From Rhodospirillaceae bacterium (GTDB lineage Bacteria; Pseudomonadota; Alphaproteobacteria; Rhodospirillales; Casp-alpha2): 64,000 nucleotides of DNA. This document shows positions 51,197 to 60,646 of the stretch, in pieces. The notes under the pieces were generated by a model, which worked only from the letters and a program-made list of their open reading frames with translations, was not told where the DNA came from and did not search any database. The translations under genes and the position numbers were made by a program. The DNA is taken from NCBI GenBank assembly GCA_016845145.1, contig JAERTE010000136.1, positions 1 through 64,000 on the forward strand, given 5' to 3'. The number at the start of each line of letters is the position of its first letter. Position 1 is the stretch's first letter.

Positions 51197-52393
51197 TCAA
51201 CTCGATTTACTGACGCCGGCCTCGAACAATGCCGAAATCTCCGCGTCCGAATACCCAGCCTCCGCCAATATCTCGGCACTTTGCTGCCCCAGCGCCGGGG
51301 GCAAATCGCGAATGCTCGACGGCGTCTTGGAAAACCGGAGCGGTGGATCGGTCAACCGGATCTTGCCTTCCGTTGGATGGTCGATGTCATGCCAGAAACC
51401 CGTGGCGTTGAGCTGCTCTTCACCCAACAAGTCTTCTTTGGCGTAGACCTCCATCACCGGGATACCGGCTTCGTTCAAATCGGCCAACCAATCCGCCGTC
51501 GTGCAGGTGGCGACGATTTCCGACAACAAGCCGTAAACGGCCTCCGAATTGGTGACTCGCGCATTGTGGGTGGCGAAGACAGGGTCCTGCATCATCTCTT
51601 CACGCCCGGCGATGCGGAAGAAATCCGTCCAGTTTTTGTCGGTGTAAGGCAGCACGGTCAAATAACCGCCATCCTTGGTTTCATAGGGCCGCCGCTCGAC
51701 GTTCATGACACGCTCATAACCCATCTGTGCGATGGGTGGATCGAAGGTAGCGCCGTACAAATGTTCAACCATCATGAAGTCGACCAAGGTCTCATACATA
51801 GGCACTTCCACCGCCTGTCCACCGCCGTCGCGTTCGCGATGTACGACGGCCGAGAGGATGGCCGACAGCACCGCATAAGCCGAGACCTTGTCGGCGATCA
51901 GCGTCGGCACGTAGCGCGGCTGATCGGAGATCAGCGTCATCAGATCGGTATAACCGGCCGCTGTCTGGATAACATCGTCATAAGCCGGCTTATCCGCCAT
52001 CGGTCCGTCGGCGCGAAACCCGTAGGCACCGCAATAGATCAGATCGGGATGGTCGTCCTTGAAGCTGTCGTAACCCAGCCCAAACTTGTTCATCACCTTG
52101 GGCCGCAGGTTGTGCATGAACACATCCGCCGTGCCGATCAATTTCCTGAGCGCCGCGAGCCCTTCGGGCTTTGTCAAATCCAGCACGACAGAACGTTTGT
52201 TCCTGTTGGTGGTCAGGTACACCGCCGCCATGCCCTTGTTGCGGCCTGGGCCCATGCCACGTGCAATATCGCCCGTGGGTGTTTCCACCTTGATCACGTC
52301 AGCGCCCATGTCACCCAGCATCTGTGCCGCCCACGGCCCCATGATGACCGTCGTCAGGTCGACGACCCGAAGGCCGTCTAGTGTTCCCCCCAT
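51197..52393 (-). CDS. Class III CoA transferase (CaiB/BaiF family)
   Basis: The 398-aa enzyme moves CoA between carboxylic acids through an aspartyl-CoA intermediate. LRVVDLTTVIMGPWAAQML is at the N-terminus, and the catalytic Asp is probably the one in TLIADKVSAYAVLSA (about residue 167). YETLVDFMMVEHLYG follows. It lies 4 bases after the CitE-type lyase gene. With a second paralogue upstream, it may activate two related acids or use two CoA donors. Confidence 0.93.
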   Translation of the reverse strand: MGGTLDGLRVVDLTTVIMGPWAAQMLGDMGADVIKVETPTGDIARGMGPGRNKGMAAVYLTTNRNKRSVVLDLTKPEGLAALRKLIGTADVFMHNLRPKVMNKFGLGYDSFKDDHPDLIYCGAYGFRADGPMADKPAYDDVIQTAAGYTDLMTLISDQPRYVPTLIADKVSAYAVLSAILSAVVHRERDGGGQAVEVPMYETLVDFMMVEHLYGATFDPPIAQMGYERVMNVERRPYETKDGGYLTVLPYTDKNWTDFFRIAGREEMMQDPVFATHNARVTNSEAVYGLLSEIVATCTTADWLADLNEAGIPVMEVYAKEDLLGEEQLNATGFWHDIDHPTEGKIRLTDPPLRFSKTPSSIRDLPPALGQQSAEILAEAGYSDAEISALFEAGVSKSS

Positions 52394-52397
52394 AATC

Positions 52398-53291
52398 TTA
52401 TCCCTTCGTTTTAATTTGTTCAGCCAGATCGAGCAGGTTTCGGGCCTGTTTCAGATGGGGCATATCAAGCATCATTCCGTCCAGCCCAACCGTACCGAGA
52501 CCCGGGTTCTGCTCAAAAACATCCACCACACGCTTGGCATGGTCAACTTCTTCATCGGACGGCGTGAAAGCGTTGTTGATAATCTCCGATTGCGCCGGAT
52601 GAATGGCAATTTTGCCGACATAACCCGAACGACGGTCGCGCATGCAATCGGCCTCGAGGCCTTCCAAATCACGGAAATTGACGTGCACAACGCCGACCGG
52701 CTGCACATCAATGGCCCGCGATGCCGCCAGACACAATGAGCGCGCCATCAAGAACGGGTCATCATACTCACCCGTGACCGGATGGCGGTTGTCACTGGCG
52801 CCCAAGGCCGCAGCCAAATCTTCCGCGCCCCAGGTCATGGCGACCAGGCGTTCGGTGATGTTTTCCAGATAGGTATGGAATGTCAGCAGCGACGCACCGG
52901 TCTCGGTCGCTACGCTGAGGATTTTCGTCGAGCCCGGCTCCAAACCCTCACTCACCTCAAGTATATCCAGATAGTCCGCCAGCTTATTCACCTCGGCGGC
53001 CGAATACACCTTGGGCAACACGATGCCGTCGGGCGCGCCGGAAATGATAGCCGCCAGGTCCGGCAACGAGAGGGCTGAGTCCAACGGATTGATCCGCACC
53101 CAAAGCTGCTGCTTGGAGCGATCGGTGTTGGTTTTCAGATACTCGCGCACCATCTCACGGGCAATTTCCTGACGGTCATCGGAGACGGCGTCTTCCAAAT
53201 CCAGGATCAAGGCGTCGGCTGGGTTGCCCAGGCCTTTCTCAAGCTTGCGTTCGCTGTCTCCGGGCACGAACAACCAAGAGCGGATAATCAT
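52398..53291 (-). CDS. CitE-type (HpcH/HpaI) acyl-CoA lyase
   Basis: The 297-aa protein begins MIIRSWLFVPGDSERKLEKG and shows the CitE fold: ADALILDLEDAV with Asp/Glu metal ligands, GIVLPKVYSAAEV and MTWGAEDLAAALGA. Family members cleave citramalyl-CoA or malyl-CoA into acetyl-CoA plus pyruvate or glyoxylate. The ATG overlaps the stop of the MaoC gene (ATGA). Together with the MaoC hydratase and CoA transferase it would complete a mesaconate or itaconate degradation route. Confidence 0.92.
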   Translation of the reverse strand: MIIRSWLFVPGDSERKLEKGLGNPADALILDLEDAVSDDRQEIAREMVREYLKTNTDRSKQQLWVRINPLDSALSLPDLAAIISGAPDGIVLPKVYSAAEVNKLADYLDILEVSEGLEPGSTKILSVATETGASLLTFHTYLENITERLVAMTWGAEDLAAALGASDNRHPVTGEYDDPFLMARSLCLAASRAIDVQPVGVVHVNFRDLEGLEADCMRDRRSGYVGKIAIHPAQSEIINNAFTPSDEEVDHAKRVVDVFEQNPGLGTVGLDGMMLDMPHLKQARNLLDLAEQIKTKG

Positions 53292-53740
53292 GCTTCGCGC
53301 TTCTTCATCAAGCCGGTGCGCTCGCAATAGGCCACTTCCTCATCGCGTTGGTTGTAGGCGAAGTGCTCAAACGTAACGATGCCGGTATCGGGGCGCGATT
53401 TGCTTTCGCGTTTGTCCTTGATGCGCGTGACGGTGCGCAGCGTATCGCCGTGGAATACGGGGTTCTTGAACCGAATATCGGTCATTCCCAAGTTGCCCAG
53501 GGTCGTACCCAGTGTTGTCTCGGCAACCGTAACGCCGATCATCAGGCCCAGCGTGTACAGGCTGTTGACCAACCGCTGACCGTAGAACGTACCCTTGGAG
53601 TATTCCTCGTCCAGATGCAATGGTTGGGGATTGTGGGTCATGGCGCAGAACATGACGTTGTCCATTTCCGTCACCGTGCGAGTCAGCGCATGGTTAAACT
53701 CCATGCCGACTTCAAACTCTTCGTAGTAGAGACCTGACAT
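53288..53740 (-). CDS. MaoC-family acyl-CoA hydratase
   Basis: The 150-aa hot-dog-fold protein starts MSGLYYEEFEVGMEF. The hydratase-2-like active site lies in THNPQPLHLDEEY (about 35-47), with Asn and His in the usual catalytic places, then GLMIGVTVAETTLGTTLGNL. Similar proteins hydrate mesaconyl-CoA or itaconyl-CoA to citramalyl-CoA. It overlaps the CitE gene by 4 bases, tying the two reactions together. Confidence 0.92.
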   Translation of the reverse strand: MSGLYYEEFEVGMEFNHALTRTVTEMDNVMFCAMTHNPQPLHLDEEYSKGTFYGQRLVNSLYTLGLMIGVTVAETTLGTTLGNLGMTDIRFKNPVFHGDTLRTVTRIKDKRESKSRPDTGIVTFEHFAYNQRDEEVAYCERTGLMKKREA

Positions 53741-53770
53741 TACTGATTTCCTCTCTTGTCGTTCACGCTA

Positions 53771-54982
53771 TTAAGGTTCCGCCGTCACACCAGCGAGCAT
53801 GAGGGCTGAGATTTTTTCGCCGTCGTATCCAAGCTCGCCCAACACTTCGGCAGAATGCTCGCCAAGCCGAGGGGCCGGGCAAGAAGCACCGGGCTGTGTC
53901 GCCGACCAGGTGGTGGGGTGTGCCATATCGCAGATACGGCCTTCGCTGGGATGATCAATGGCGGTGAAAAACTCGGTCGCGGCCAAATGCGGGTCAGCCA
54001 TCAGTGATTCCAGCGTGTGCAACGGCATGGCCGGAACGTCCGCCGCATCGAACAGCGCCACCCATTCGGCGGTCGGGCGCGTCGCCAGCAGTTCGGCCAA
54101 GTCAGCATAAATCGCATGGATGTTTTCGGTGCGCGTCGACATGGAAGCGTAGCGCGGGTCGTTCTCGAAATCGCGCTCACCGTTAAGGGCGCGGGAGAAC
54201 GCCCGCCAATGCGCGTCCGTATAAGGCATGACGCAGATATAACCGTCTTGGGTGGCGTAGGGTTTGCGATCGGGGTTGAGCATGCGGGGATAGCCCGGCG
54301 AGCCGAGCGGCGGCACAAACGTCTCGCCGGCCATGTGATCGGCGAGCACAAAGCTGGCCATCATCTCGAACATCGGCAGATCGATCCGCTGACCCTCGCC
54401 GGTACGCAGTTGATGATAGAGTGCGGCGTTAATTTGCCCGACCGCCCATAGCGCCACGCCGCGGTCAACGATGGCTGTCGGCGCGTAGGCTGGCTCGCGC
54501 CCGTCGGCCATATGCGCCAGCCACGGCACTGCCACCGCGCCTTGGATCAAATCGTCGAAGGCAGGCTTGCCGGCATATGGGCCGTCTTCGCCGTAACCGA
54601 ACAGGCCGGCATAAATCAGTTTCGGGTTGATCGCCGCACAGGTTTCATAAGACAAACCCAATCGCGTCATGACACTGGGGCGGCGGTTGTAAACCAGGAC
54701 GTCGGCAGCCTCGATCAACGCCATGAGAGCATCCAGACCGTCGGCGGTTTTGGCGTCCAGCACGATGGAGCGCTTGGAGCGGTTGCAGTTGAGAAAAATC
54801 GCCCCCATGCCGGGGTTGCGGAACGGCCCGATGTTGCGCACCGGATCGCCGCCCGGCGCCTCGACCTTGATCACGTCGGCACCAAGATCACCCAAGACCT
54901 GCGTGGCATAAGGCGCCATCAGCATGTTGGAAAAATCGACGATCTTGACGTCATCGAGCGGTCGAGTGGATGCGGGTGTCAT
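53771..54982 (-). CDS. Second class III CoA transferase (CaiB/BaiF family)
   Basis: The 403-aa protein has VKIVDFSNMLMAPYATQVLG at the N-terminus, and the probable catalytic Asp in TAIVDRGVALWAV (about residue 170). It is clearly related to the product at 51197 but diverged. It lies between the acyl-CoA dehydrogenase and the MaoC gene, with a 9-base gap to the former. Two paralogues in one operon suggest heteromeric action or two substrates. Confidence 0.93.
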   Translation of the reverse strand: MTPASTRPLDDVKIVDFSNMLMAPYATQVLGDLGADVIKVEAPGGDPVRNIGPFRNPGMGAIFLNCNRSKRSIVLDAKTADGLDALMALIEAADVLVYNRRPSVMTRLGLSYETCAAINPKLIYAGLFGYGEDGPYAGKPAFDDLIQGAVAVPWLAHMADGREPAYAPTAIVDRGVALWAVGQINAALYHQLRTGEGQRIDLPMFEMMASFVLADHMAGETFVPPLGSPGYPRMLNPDRKPYATQDGYICVMPYTDAHWRAFSRALNGERDFENDPRYASMSTRTENIHAIYADLAELLATRPTAEWVALFDAADVPAMPLHTLESLMADPHLAATEFFTAIDHPSEGRICDMAHPTTWSATQPGASCPAPRLGEHSAEVLGELGYDGEKISALMLAGVTAEP

Positions 54983-54991
54983 CGCAATGTC

Positions 54992-56158
54992 CTAGTAGGA
55001 TTTCGGCAGGTCCAAGGCCTTCTCGGCCAGGTAGCTCAACATCAACTGCGGGCTCACCGGCGCGATACGGTGGATCAGGCTTTCGCGCAGGTAGCGCTCG
55101 ACGTGAAACTCCTTGGCGTAGCCCATGCCGCCGTGGGTCATGACCGCATTGGTGCAGGCCTTGAACGCTGCCTCGGCGGCCAAGTACTTGGCCGCGTTGG
55201 CCTGCAGGCCGCATTCCTCGCCACGGTCATAGAGCTCGGCAGCGCGGAACGCCATCAGGTTGGCGGCTTCGAGCTCGGCCCAGGATTCCGCCAGTGGGTG
55301 CTGGATCGACTGGTTCTGGCCAATGGGCCGGTCGAACACCACGCGCTCGCGGGCGTAGTTGGCGGCGCGTTTCAAGGCACACCGGCCCAAGCCGACCATG
55401 GAGGCGGCGATGAAAATCCGCTCGGCGTTGAGCCCGTGCAACAGATAGCGGAATCCTTTGCCCTCCTCGCCGATCAGGTGTTCTTTCGGCACCGGCATGT
55501 CGTCAAAAAAGATCTCATTCGAGTCGACGCACTTGCGGCCCATTTTCTTGATTTCACGGATGTCCGCGTAATCGCGGTTCAAGTCGGTATAGAACAGCGA
55601 AAGCCCATCAATCGGTTTCTTGGTTTCCGAAATATCCTTGGTGCGCGCGATCAGCAGAATCTTGTTGGATACCTGGGCCGTGGAAATCCAGATTTTCTCA
55701 CCCTTGACGATGTATTTCTCGCCATCCCAACGGGCGCGGGTTTTCAGCCGCGTGGTGTCGAGTCCGGTGTTGGGCTCGGTGACGCCGAAACACGCTATGT
55801 CCTTGCGCTCGATCACCGGCGGCAGAAACTTCTGCTTTTGCTCGTCGGTGCCGAACACCACGACCGGGTTCATGCCGAAAATCCCGATGGAGATGGCGGC
55901 GAAACCGGCATTGCCGGCACCCGACTCGGTGATCGTCTGCACCATGACCGCACAGTCCTTGATGCCGAGCCCGGCACCGCCGTATTCCTCCGGCATGGCA
56001 ATGCCCATATACCCCGCATCGGCGATGGCCTGGCAAAAGCTTTCAGGAAATTCGCCGTCCTCATCGCGGTCCAGCCAGTACTGGTCATCGAAGTCGCCGC
56101 AGATTTTTTCCATGTTGTCGCGGATTTGCTGCTGCTCGGATGTAAAATCGATACTCAA
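54992..56158 (-). CDS. Acyl-CoA dehydrogenase
   Basis: The 388-aa flavoenzyme has the N-terminal helical domain (IDFTSEQQQIRDNMEKIC), the FAD/substrate segment CFGVTEPNTGLDTTRLKT and YIVKGEKIWISTAQVSNK, and the C-terminal HGGMGYAKEFHVERYLRE. TTG 56158 is chosen: AGGAGC lies about 9 nt upstream and the codon overlaps the iclR stop as TTGA. The substrate might be a branched dicarboxylic acyl-CoA such as methylsuccinyl-CoA, by context only. Confidence 0.92.
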   Translation of the reverse strand: MSIDFTSEQQQIRDNMEKICGDFDDQYWLDRDEDGEFPESFCQAIADAGYMGIAMPEEYGGAGLGIKDCAVMVQTITESGAGNAGFAAISIGIFGMNPVVVFGTDEQKQKFLPPVIERKDIACFGVTEPNTGLDTTRLKTRARWDGEKYIVKGEKIWISTAQVSNKILLIARTKDISETKKPIDGLSLFYTDLNRDYADIREIKKMGRKCVDSNEIFFDDMPVPKEHLIGEEGKGFRYLLHGLNAERIFIAASMVGLGRCALKRAANYARERVVFDRPIGQNQSIQHPLAESWAELEAANLMAFRAAELYDRGEECGLQANAAKYLAAEAAFKACTNAVMTHGGMGYAKEFHVERYLRESLIHRIAPVSPQLMLSYLAEKALDLPKSY

Positions 56159-56985
56159 GGGTTCTGCTCCTGCTGACCGGTGAACGGTGTGCCGCCAACA
56201 AGCCGCGTACATGCGGCGGCGGCGGCCCTGACGTGTTTCTCATTATCTGCGACGTTGGCCCGCATGCGCTCAGACGGGCCGGCGATCATCACGCCGGCAA
56301 CCACCGCGCCGTCGCTGGAGATTACCGGCGCGGCCACGCCCGAAGCCCCGGCCACACGTTCGCTGTCCGTCGTGGCAATGCCGTGGCGGCGGATGTGCTC
56401 CAATTCAGCGTTGAGTCCGGCTACGGTTGTAATGGTGGTTTCCGTAAACTGCTGGCGTTCGGTGTCTTTCAAATAACGCTTCAGGCGGGCGGCTTCGAAA
56501 TGCGCCAACAAAACCTTGCCCATGGCGGTGCAATAGAGATCGCGCCGCTCACCCACGGTGACCGCATAACGGATGGGATTGTCGCTTTCCACTTTGTCCA
56601 GGTATGTGACGAACTCCGCATCCGGCGCAACCGCGCCCAGCACGGCTGTCTCGCCCGTCGCCTGCATCAGGTCCGCCAGCACCGGACGCGCCGCCATCGT
56701 CAGCTCACGCCCGGCAACCACGCGCGTCGCCAACGACACAAAACGCGGCCCCAGGCCATAGCGGCCATCGCCGTCCCGCACCAAACACCCCTCGGCAATC
56801 AGTCCCGTCAGCAACCCCGAAAGACTGGTTTTCGGTGCATCGGCATGGACTGCCAATTCCGACAGCGTCGCCCCTCCCGGTGCGGCGACCAGGCTTTCCA
56901 GCACCGAGAAAATACGGCTGACGGATTGCGGCGCCCCCCTAGAGGCAGCGGCATGCGGTTCCGTAGCGGTAATGTTTGTACGCAT
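56155..56985 (-). CDS. IclR-family transcriptional regulator
   Basis: The 276-aa regulator has a winged helix (VSRIFSVLESLVAAPGGATL and ALSELAVHADAPKTSLSGLL-like residues, about 24-55) and a C-terminal effector domain (YLDKVESDNPIRYAVTVGE, GVAAPVISSDGAVVAGVMIA). It starts the operon and overlaps the acyl-CoA dehydrogenase by 4 bases. TACG-CATATA-CGTA covers the start codon region near 56979-56992 and may be its operator. The ligand is probably a pathway acid or its CoA ester. Confidence 0.9.
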   Translation of the reverse strand: MRTNITATEPHAAASRGAPQSVSRIFSVLESLVAAPGGATLSELAVHADAPKTSLSGLLTGLIAEGCLVRDGDGRYGLGPRFVSLATRVVAGRELTMAARPVLADLMQATGETAVLGAVAPDAEFVTYLDKVESDNPIRYAVTVGERRDLYCTAMGKVLLAHFEAARLKRYLKDTERQQFTETTITTVAGLNAELEHIRRHGIATTDSERVAGASGVAAPVISSDGAVVAGVMIAGPSERMRANVADNEKHVRAAAAACTRLVGGTPFTGQQEQNP

Positions 56986-57051
56986 ATACGTATAATGAAC
57001 GAATATGCGAATTTAATGCAAGGCAAAATTTCCGCTCCCTGCATCACCCAC

Positions 57052-57079
57052 AAAAAAACCGCCCCAAAGGAGCGGTTGT
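57052..57079 (-). terminator. Terminator of tRNA-Ala(CGC)
   Basis: On the minus strand AACCGCTCC pairs with GGGGCGGTT around CTTT-type loop bases, followed by a T7 run. It lies about 12 bases after the tRNA 3' end. Confidence 0.85.
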
Positions 57080-57090
57080 TTTTAAAGAAA

Positions 57091-57166
57091 TGGTGGAGCC
57101 GATCGGGATCGAACCGACGACCTCCACGTTGCGAACGTGGCGCTCTCCCAACTGAGCTACGGCCCC
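57091..57166 (-). tRNA. tRNA-Ala (anticodon CGC)
   Basis: A 76-nt cloverleaf with encoded CCA and acceptor stem GGGGCCG/CGGCTCC containing the G3-U70 pair. The anticodon stem CCACG/CGTGG encloses loop TTCGCAA, giving CGC. Its 3' part differs from the island attachment site at three positions. Confidence 0.97.
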
Positions 57167-57331
57167 GACTTGGGTAATGCTGCCAAAGGCTGGCACCCCC
57201 GGCAAAATCGGGCGGATAATGTGGTTGAAGCGTGGTGTTGTCAAGCTTGCGCGCGCAGCCTTGCGAACGGGGCCGTCGGCAACTACGTTAACCTTGGTTT
57301 CGAACAACCCATAGGGAAACATCGGTCCGCC

Positions 57332-57631
57332 ATGAACGTCATTCTCGGCCCTCTGCTGCAAGTTATTCTGATCGCCATCGAACTCTACATGTGGATCGTG
57401 ATTGTCGGTGTCGTCATGAGTTGGCTTGTGGCTTTTAATGTGATCAATACGTCGAACCGTTTCGTCTACATGGTCGGCGATTTTTGCCATCGCGCCACCG
57501 AGCCGTTGCTGGGGCCGATACGCCGCGCACTGCCAAACCTGGGCGGCATGGACCTTTCGCCCATGGTGCTGATCTTAGGGATGATCTTTGTTCGCGGTGT
57601 GATCGCCAACCTGTACCTCCGGTTTGTCTGA
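57332..57631 (+). CDS. YggT family inner-membrane protein
   Basis: The 99-aa protein has two membrane segments: LLQVILIAIELYMWIVIVGV near the N-terminus and MVLILGMIFVRGVIANLYL at the end. EPLLGPIRRALPNLGGMDLSP between them is the family signature. ATG 57332 is the natural start; the open frame upstream overlaps the tRNA. YggT proteins are linked to cell shape or ion homeostasis in some bacteria. It overlaps the DUF167 gene by 8 bases. Confidence 0.92.
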   Translation: MNVILGPLLQVILIAIELYMWIVIVGVVMSWLVAFNVINTSNRFVYMVGDFCHRATEPLLGPIRRALPNLGGMDLSPMVLILGMIFVRGVIANLYLRFV

Positions 57632-57974
57632 GGCGTCTCTGCCGTTCAGAAAGACACCCGACGGCATCACAGCCAACATCCGCCTGACACCGAAAGCCTC
57701 CAAGAATGCCATCATCGGTCTGAACCGATTGGCCGATGGCAGCGTCGTGCTCAAGGTTTCGATCACCGCCGTGCCTGAGAAAGGCAAGGCCAACAAGGCG
57801 CTGTTGAAACTGCTATCCAAAACCTGGGGGGTGGGCATGCGCAGCCTGTGCTTGATCAAGGGCGCGAAGGACCGTAACAAGACCGTCTTGATTGACGATG
57901 CGGACGGCCAAACCTTTCAAACTCTAAGCATCTGGGCACAAACACACGTTACGCCACCAGGGGAACAAACATGA
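57624..57974 (+). CDS. DUF167 (YggU) family protein
   Basis: The 116-aa protein starts at TTG within the end of the YggT gene. It has [38 protein letters not shown] (the family's hallmark Pro-Glu-x-Gly-Lys-Ala-Asn) and [14 protein letters not shown]. The family has a small alpha/beta fold and unknown function. It overlaps folD by 4 bases (ATGA), giving a yggT-yggU-folD operon. Confidence 0.9.
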   Translation: MSEASLPFRKTPDGITANIRLTPKASKNAIIGLNRLADGSVVLKVSITAVPEKGKANKALLKLLSKTWGVGMRSLCLIKGAKDRNKTVLIDDADGQTFQTLSIWAQTHVTPPGEQT

Positions 57975-58882
57975 GTACTGAAAACATTATCGACGGCAAA
58001 GCCTTTGCAGCCGGCTTGCGCGAGCGCGTCGGCCGCGAAGCTGCACAAGTAAAAGATGCCCACGGACTGACGCCTGGCCTAGCCGTAGTGCTGGTCGGTG
58101 ACGACCCGGCCAGCGCCGTTTACGTGCGCAACAAGGGTGAGCAAACGCGCGAAGCCGGCATGCAATCTTTCGAACACCGTCTTTCCGCCGATACGCCGGA
58201 GGCCGATGTGTTGGCTTTGGTAGAGCAACTCAACACCGATGACGACGTGCACGGCATTTTGGTGCAACTGCCGCTACCCGACCAAATCGATGAGCAAAAA
58301 GTGCTGTCCGCCATCAATCCCGACAAGGATGTCGATGGCTTTCACGTCACCAATGTGGGCCGGCTGTGGACCGGCGGCGACGCGCTGGTGCCTTGCACGC
58401 CATACGGCTGCATATTGATGCTGAAGGATCGGCTCGGCGATTTGAGCGGCAAGCGCGCCATCGTGGTGGGGCGCTCCAACATCGTCGGCAAACCCATGGC
58501 GGCATTGCTTTTGGCGGAAAGCTGCACGGTGACCATCGCGCACTCGCGCACCAAGGACTTGGCCCAGCGCTGCCGCGAATCCGATATCGTCATCGCTGCC
58601 GTCGGGCGGCCGGAAATGATCAAGGGCGATTGGATCGCGCCGGGCGCGACGGTCATCGATGTAGGGATCAACCGCGTCGATGCGCCGGAAAAAGGCATGA
58701 AGGACGACGGCACGCCGAAAACCAAATTGGTCGGTGATGTCGATTTTTCCGAGGCCGCCGAAGTGGCCGGCGCCATCACGCCAGTGCCGGGCGGCGTCGG
58801 CCCGATGACCATCGCGTGCCTGTTGCGCAATACGCTGGTCGCCGCGTGCCGCCAAAATGGCATTGAGCCGCCTGCGATTTGA
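57971..58882 (+). CDS. folD: Bifunctional methylene-THF dehydrogenase/methenyl-THF cyclohydrolase
   Basis: The 303-aa enzyme interconverts methylene-, methenyl- and 10-formyl-tetrahydrofolate with NADP. It has [20 protein letters not shown] with catalytic Tyr-x3-Lys (the usual Lys is in VRNK), [12 protein letters not shown], the NADP motif [16 protein letters not shown], and the C-terminal [18 protein letters not shown]. The length is normal. It ends the yggT operon; the next gene is a type I secretion transporter. Confidence 0.96.
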   Translation: MSTENIIDGKAFAAGLRERVGREAAQVKDAHGLTPGLAVVLVGDDPASAVYVRNKGEQTREAGMQSFEHRLSADTPEADVLALVEQLNTDDDVHGILVQLPLPDQIDEQKVLSAINPDKDVDGFHVTNVGRLWTGGDALVPCTPYGCILMLKDRLGDLSGKRAIVVGRSNIVGKPMAALLLAESCTVTIAHSRTKDLAQRCRESDIVIAAVGRPEMIKGDWIAPGATVIDVGINRVDAPEKGMKDDGTPKTKLVGDVDFSEAAEVAGAITPVPGGVGPMTIACLLRNTLVAACRQNGIEPPAI

Positions 58883-58954
58883 TGACGATTTAACACGCAG
58901 CGTCTGCGCAACGGCGTTGCCACCGATTCCCCGCATGTGACATCATGGCGGCCC

Positions 58955-60646
58955 ATGCGTGAATTGTTCCAAAGATTGGCTGCCCGGCCGGGCATTACCG
59001 CTGAGTTGATGCTGGCATCCTTTTTCGCCAACCTGCTGGCGTTGGCGTCGCCGCTGTTTGTCATCCAAGTCCTCAATCGCTACGTCACTTATGGCGTTGA
59101 TGCGACGCTGATTACGCTCACAGCCGGCGTTGTCGCCGCCATCGTGTTGGAAACCGGATTTCGCCAGGCCCGGCTGATGCTATCGGCAACGGCTCTGGAA
59201 GACCGCGACCGCGAACGCGCGGTGGGCGCGTTCGGCATGCTGACGGCAGCCAAAACCCAAGCGCTGGAACAATGGCCCGGCGGGCAACGCCGCGAAGCGG
59301 TGCGCGGGCTTGATGCGGTGGAAACGGCGTTCAACCCGCCCAATATCGGCGCCGTCATGGACGTACCGTTCGCGCTGGTGTTCGTCGCCGCATTGGCGTT
59401 GCTGAACATCTATCTGGGACTCGTCGCCGTGGCTTTCATCGCCGCCGCGTTCGGTTTCAGCCTTTATTCGCAAGCCCGCCTCAAGGGCCCCATGCAGCAA
59501 TTGTCTCAAACCGCCGGTATCGGCAACACCCTGTTGGCCACCGCCGACCGTGCCGCCGATACCATTCGGGCCTTCGGCGGACAAACACCCGTGATGGCAT
59601 CGTGGCAGCAATATGTCGGCCAGGCACAAACCCTGCGTCAAAAGGTCAGCCGCATGCAGGGCGCCGGACAAACGCTGACGCAAAGCCTGCAAGCGCTCAT
59701 GGGGGTTGCAATCATTTCCATCGGCGCGACGCTGGTGGTGTCGGGCAATCTGGATGTGGGCACACTGATCGGCGCCAATATTTTGGCGGCGCGGGGACTC
59801 GGACCAACGTTGCGTCTGGCGCAATTGACGCAATCCTTCGCCAAGGCGGAGCAATCCCTGGCCGATGCACGCAAATTGGCCGAGTTGCCGACCGAACCCG
59901 ACACGGGCACCGCATTGAACACTTTTTCAGGCTCGCTGGAATTGCGTGACGCAGGTTTCGCCTACCCCGATGCACCCGCACCTTTGTTCGAGTCGCTCAG
60001 CCTCAATCTGGCACCGGGGTCTGTGCTTGTCGTGCGCGGGCGTAATGGTGCCGGGAAGACGACCATGCTCCGCATGCTGTCGGGTCTGATAGAGCCGAGC
60101 CGTGGTCAAGTTCTTGGCGATGGCGTCGATTTGCGCCAGATGGCACCGGGCTGGTGGCGCCGCCAGATCGCCTATTTGCCGCAAGAGCCCACCTTCCTGA
60201 ACGCGTCGGTCGCCGACAATCTGTTGGCCGCCAATCCGGATATCGGCGAAGAGGGCGTCAACCGCGTTATCCGCGATGCCGGCCTGGGCGAATTCATCGA
60301 TGAAAGCGCCCAAGGCCTCGACACGCCCATAGCCGACAACGGCGGCACCCTGGCGTTCGGCATTCGTCGGCGTCTGGCGCTGGCCCGTGCACTGGCAAAC
60401 ACGCTGGGCGATGATCAAGGCGGGGGCGGTCGGCTGGTGCTGTTCGACGAACCGACGGAAGGTTTGGACAAAGAAGGCGCCGCTGCCGTTTATGCCGCCC
60501 TCAAACGCTTGGCTGAAGAACGCCGCACCCTTGTGCTGGTCTCCAATGACCCGGTGATCTTGAAGGGCGCGCGCGTGGTGCTTGATCTTAACTCCAAGCC
60601 GGCGCCGCAATTGGTATCGGTCGTGTCGTCGGAGAACGCGTCATGA
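58955..60646 (+). CDS. Type I secretion system ABC permease/ATPase
   Basis: The 563-aa protein has the transmembrane half (helices near 20-45, 55-75, 130-165 and 250-275) and a C-terminal ATPase. Walker A is GRNGAGKTT near 363, Q-loop IAYLPQEPTFLN, Walker B VLFDEPTEGLD. The signature motif is degenerate, LAFGIRRRLALARAL instead of LSGGQ. No N-terminal C39 peptidase domain is present. The ATG 58955 is chosen; GTG 58937 is an alternative. It overlaps the adaptor gene by 4 bases. Confidence 0.9.
   Translation: MRELFQRLAARPGITAELMLASFFANLLALASPLFVIQVLNRYVTYGVDATLITLTAGVVAAIVLETGFRQARLMLSATALEDRDRERAVGAFGMLTAAKTQALEQWPGGQRREAVRGLDAVETAFNPPNIGAVMDVPFALVFVAALALLNIYLGLVAVAFIAAAFGFSLYSQARLKGPMQQLSQTAGIGNTLLATADRAADTIRAFGGQTPVMASWQQYVGQAQTLRQKVSRMQGAGQTLTQSLQALMGVAIISIGATLVVSGNLDVGTLIGANILAARGLGPTLRLAQLTQSFAKAEQSLADARKLAELPTEPDTGTALNTFSGSLELRDAGFAYPDAPAPLFESLSLNLAPGSVLVVRGRNGAGKTTMLRMLSGLIEPSRGQVLGDGVDLRQMAPGWWRRQIAYLPQEPTFLNASVADNLLAANPDIGEEGVNRVIRDAGLGEFIDESAQGLDTPIADNGGTLAFGIRRRLALARALANTLGDDQGGGGRLVLFDEPTEGLDKEGAAAVYAALKRLAEERRTLVLVSNDPVILKGARVVLDLNSKPAPQLVSVVSSENAS

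Noticed and set aside
50954-52381. A 475-codon plus-strand frame
   Set aside because: It is antisense to the crotonase and CoA transferase genes in GC-rich DNA. Its His/Arg/Gly-rich product is a typical shadow frame.
54512-56176. A 554-codon plus-strand frame
   Set aside because: It lies opposite the CoA transferase and acyl-CoA dehydrogenase genes, which have clear family motifs.
57091-57166. A second integration site at tRNA-Ala(CGC)
   Set aside because: Its 3' part differs from the 52-bp repeat at three places and no repeat or integrase lies nearby.
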